Part shown: positions 4,585 through 5,795 of the stretch, piece by piece | How the letters are laid out: each line of letters opens with the position of its first letter | How positions within the stretch are numbered: the stretch's first letter is position 1 | Assembly: GCA_903854365.1 (NCBI GenBank) | Contig: CAINWE010000124.1 | Span: forward strand, 1 to 5,795 | Length of the DNA stretch: 5,795 bases | Source: Oligoflexia bacterium | GTDB lineage: Bacteria; Bdellovibrionota; UBA1018 | Reading direction: 5' to 3' | Translations under genes and position numbers: made by a program | Notes under the pieces: generated by a model | Database searches by the model: none | The model's input: only the letters and a program-made list of their open reading frames with translations | What the model was told of the DNA's origin: nothing

Positions 4585-5795
4585 GAGCGGATCTTCCTTC
4601 CTTTTTTCTCAGCTGAATTTCCATCGCAGTAATCGCCGCCATGTTGACGACGTCGTTCACGTCGGAGTTTTGTTGAAGCACGAACACAGGCTTATTCATC
4701 CCAGCCAAAATGGGGCCAATCGCTTCAGCCGAACCCATCTTTGCCATTAACTTATAAGCAATATTTCCTGAGCCTAAATCTGGGAAAATCAAAACGTTCG
4801 CATTCCCTGGTACCTGATTAAACGGGAAGGAATGCGCAGAAATTTCAGGATTCACTGCTGTATCTGCCTGCATCTCTCCATCAACAATCAAACCAGGAGC
4901 CCGGCGCTTCACAATCTCAGTCGCTTGACTGACTTTTATTGTGTTCGGATGCGGGTTGGAACCGAAGTTAGAAAACGACAACATCGCGACTCTTGGCTCT
5001 TGCACCATAAAACTTCTTGCCATAGCAGCCGTTTGAATAGCAATGTCAGCTAGCTCTTCAGCGTTCGGCTGGATATTCACGGTCGTATCCGCAAACCAAA
5101 GCACCCGCTTTTTGAAAATCATCATATAGACACCCACCAAACGTGAGCCCGGCTTAGCTCCAATGATTTGCATCGCGGGCCGCAAGGCGGCTGGATAACT
5201 CTGGGTAATCCCGTTCAGAAGGCCATCCGCATGTCCCTGTTCAACCATCATGGCGCCAAAGTAGTTCGTCTGCCGCAGGGAATGATGAGCAAGATCCTTC
5301 GTGACTCCCTTTCTCTTTCGCTTCTCAAAAAAGATCTGGGTATACGCTTCAAGATGATCACTCGTCGAAGGCCGAATCACTTTCACACCCTGCAAACCCT
5401 CTCCTAATCCGAGTTCTTCTTTCATGCGAGTAATGATGTCTTCGTGACCTAAGAGAATCGGCTCGGCAATACCTTCCTCGCGAATGATCGCAGCCGCCTT
5501 GAGGATCTTTGGATTCTCCCCTTCAGGAAAAACGATCGTGGGGCGCCCAGTCCCTTCGCTCAAATCACCTTGAACGCGTTTTTTAATCCCGCGCATCACC
5601 GTATAAGCAGACCCCAATAGCGTTTCTAAACTCTCTTGGTAGTGACCCAAATCGATGGTTTTGCGAGCTACGCCCGACTTCATCGCTGCTTCCGCAACGG
5701 CCGGAGCCACCCATAACAAAGCGCGTCGATCAAACGGCTTAGGGATCAGGTATTCTCTCCCAAACTTGAACCTTTGCCCACCGTAAGCTCGTGAA
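4577..5795 (-). CDS. maeB: NADP-dependent malic enzyme (MaeB type), C-terminal part including phosphotransacetylase-like domain
   Basis: The frame is open through the right edge, so the true start is outside; 405 residues are visible, a little over half of a usual ~760-residue MaeB. Residues 4-22 (YGGQRFKFG, then [10 protein letters not shown]) and [14 protein letters not shown] (30-43) are the end of the malic-enzyme catalytic region, which decarboxylates malate to pyruvate with NADP reduction. From about residue 86 ([16 protein letters not shown]) to the end is a phosphate acetyl/butyryltransferase-like domain, including [19 protein letters not shown] and the late [17 protein letters not shown]. 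In this hybrid family that domain is not thought to be catalytic and mediates assembly and allosteric response to acetyl-CoA. The combination distinguishes MaeB from free-standing Pta. An internal TTG at 5719 could be mistaken for a start, but homology continues upstream of it. The stop overlaps the ridA start, making maeB the first known gene of this unit. Confidence 0.95.
   Translation of the reverse strand, partial: SRAYGGQRFKFGREYLIPKPFDRRALLWVAPAVAEAAMKSGVARKTIDLGHYQESLETLLGSAYTVMRGIKKRVQGDLSEGTGRPTIVFPEGENPKILKAAAIIREEGIAEPILLGHEDIITRMKEELGLGEGLQGVKVIRPSTSDHLEAYTQIFFEKRKRKGVTKDLAHHSLRQTNYFGAMMVEQGHADGLLNGITQSYPAALRPAMQIIGAKPGSRLVGVYMMIFKKRVLWFADTTVNIQPNAEELADIAIQTAAMARSFMVQEPRVAMLSFSNFGSNPHPNTIKVSQATEIVKRRAPGLIVDGEMQADTAVNPEISAHSFPFNQVPGNANVLIFPDLGSGNIAYKLMAKMGSAEAIGPILAGMNKPVFVLQQNSDVNDVVNMAAITAMEIQLRKKEGRSAHA

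Noticed and set aside
5168..5407. Plus-strand frames within maeB (also 4832-5053 and 4568-4750)
   Set aside because: All are antisense shadows of the well-conserved MaeB C-terminal domain.

Overview
The window reads as an ordinary chromosomal segment of a flagellated Gram-negative bacterium. A flagellin gene sits behind a sigma-28 type promoter, two proteins carry lipoprotein signal peptides, and the housekeeping genes (RdgB, bL28, RidA, MaeB) are all recognisable. The bL28 form with two CxxC pairs and the general protein style fit the former deltaproteobacteria, perhaps Bdellovibrionota. That placement is inferred from resemblance only and is not secure. I see no phage, transposon, CRISPR array, tRNA or rRNA, and no sign of recent transfer.

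Layout. Positions 1-91 (minus) are the first 30 codons of a flagellin. Its leader (92-200) holds a sigma-28 promoter, a hairpin at the predicted RNA 5' end, and a six-codon mini-ORF that has its own strong ribosome binding site and contains the flagellin ribosome binding site. Positions 313-1380 (minus) encode a PotD/PotF-like polyamine-binding lipoprotein with no transporter subunits in view. Diverging from it at 1492-2226 (plus) is an unrecognised Ser/Thr-rich lipoprotein, followed by rdgB (2282-2914, plus), the nucleotide-pool cleaning pyrophosphatase. Converging on rdgB is a membrane-anchored DUF218/YdcF-type protein (2950-3624, minus). Diverging from that is rpmB (3720-3944, plus). A 256-bp noncoding stretch with two terminator-like hairpins separates rpmB from the convergent maeB-ridA pair (4201-5795, minus), whose reading frames overlap by 8 bp. 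maeB runs off the right edge.

The genes do not form one pathway. The clearest functional unit is maeB-ridA, linking malate-to-pyruvate conversion with removal of reactive enamine/imine intermediates. The other genes are short transcription units for motility, solute binding, nucleotide sanitation and ribosome assembly. I found no strong candidate for a new multi-gene system. The observations most worth a second look are at small scale: the flagellin leader mini-ORF, and two genes (potD-like and rdgB) that lack a Shine-Dalgarno and have a -10-like hexamer exactly 8 nt before the ATG, which suggests leaderless transcripts.
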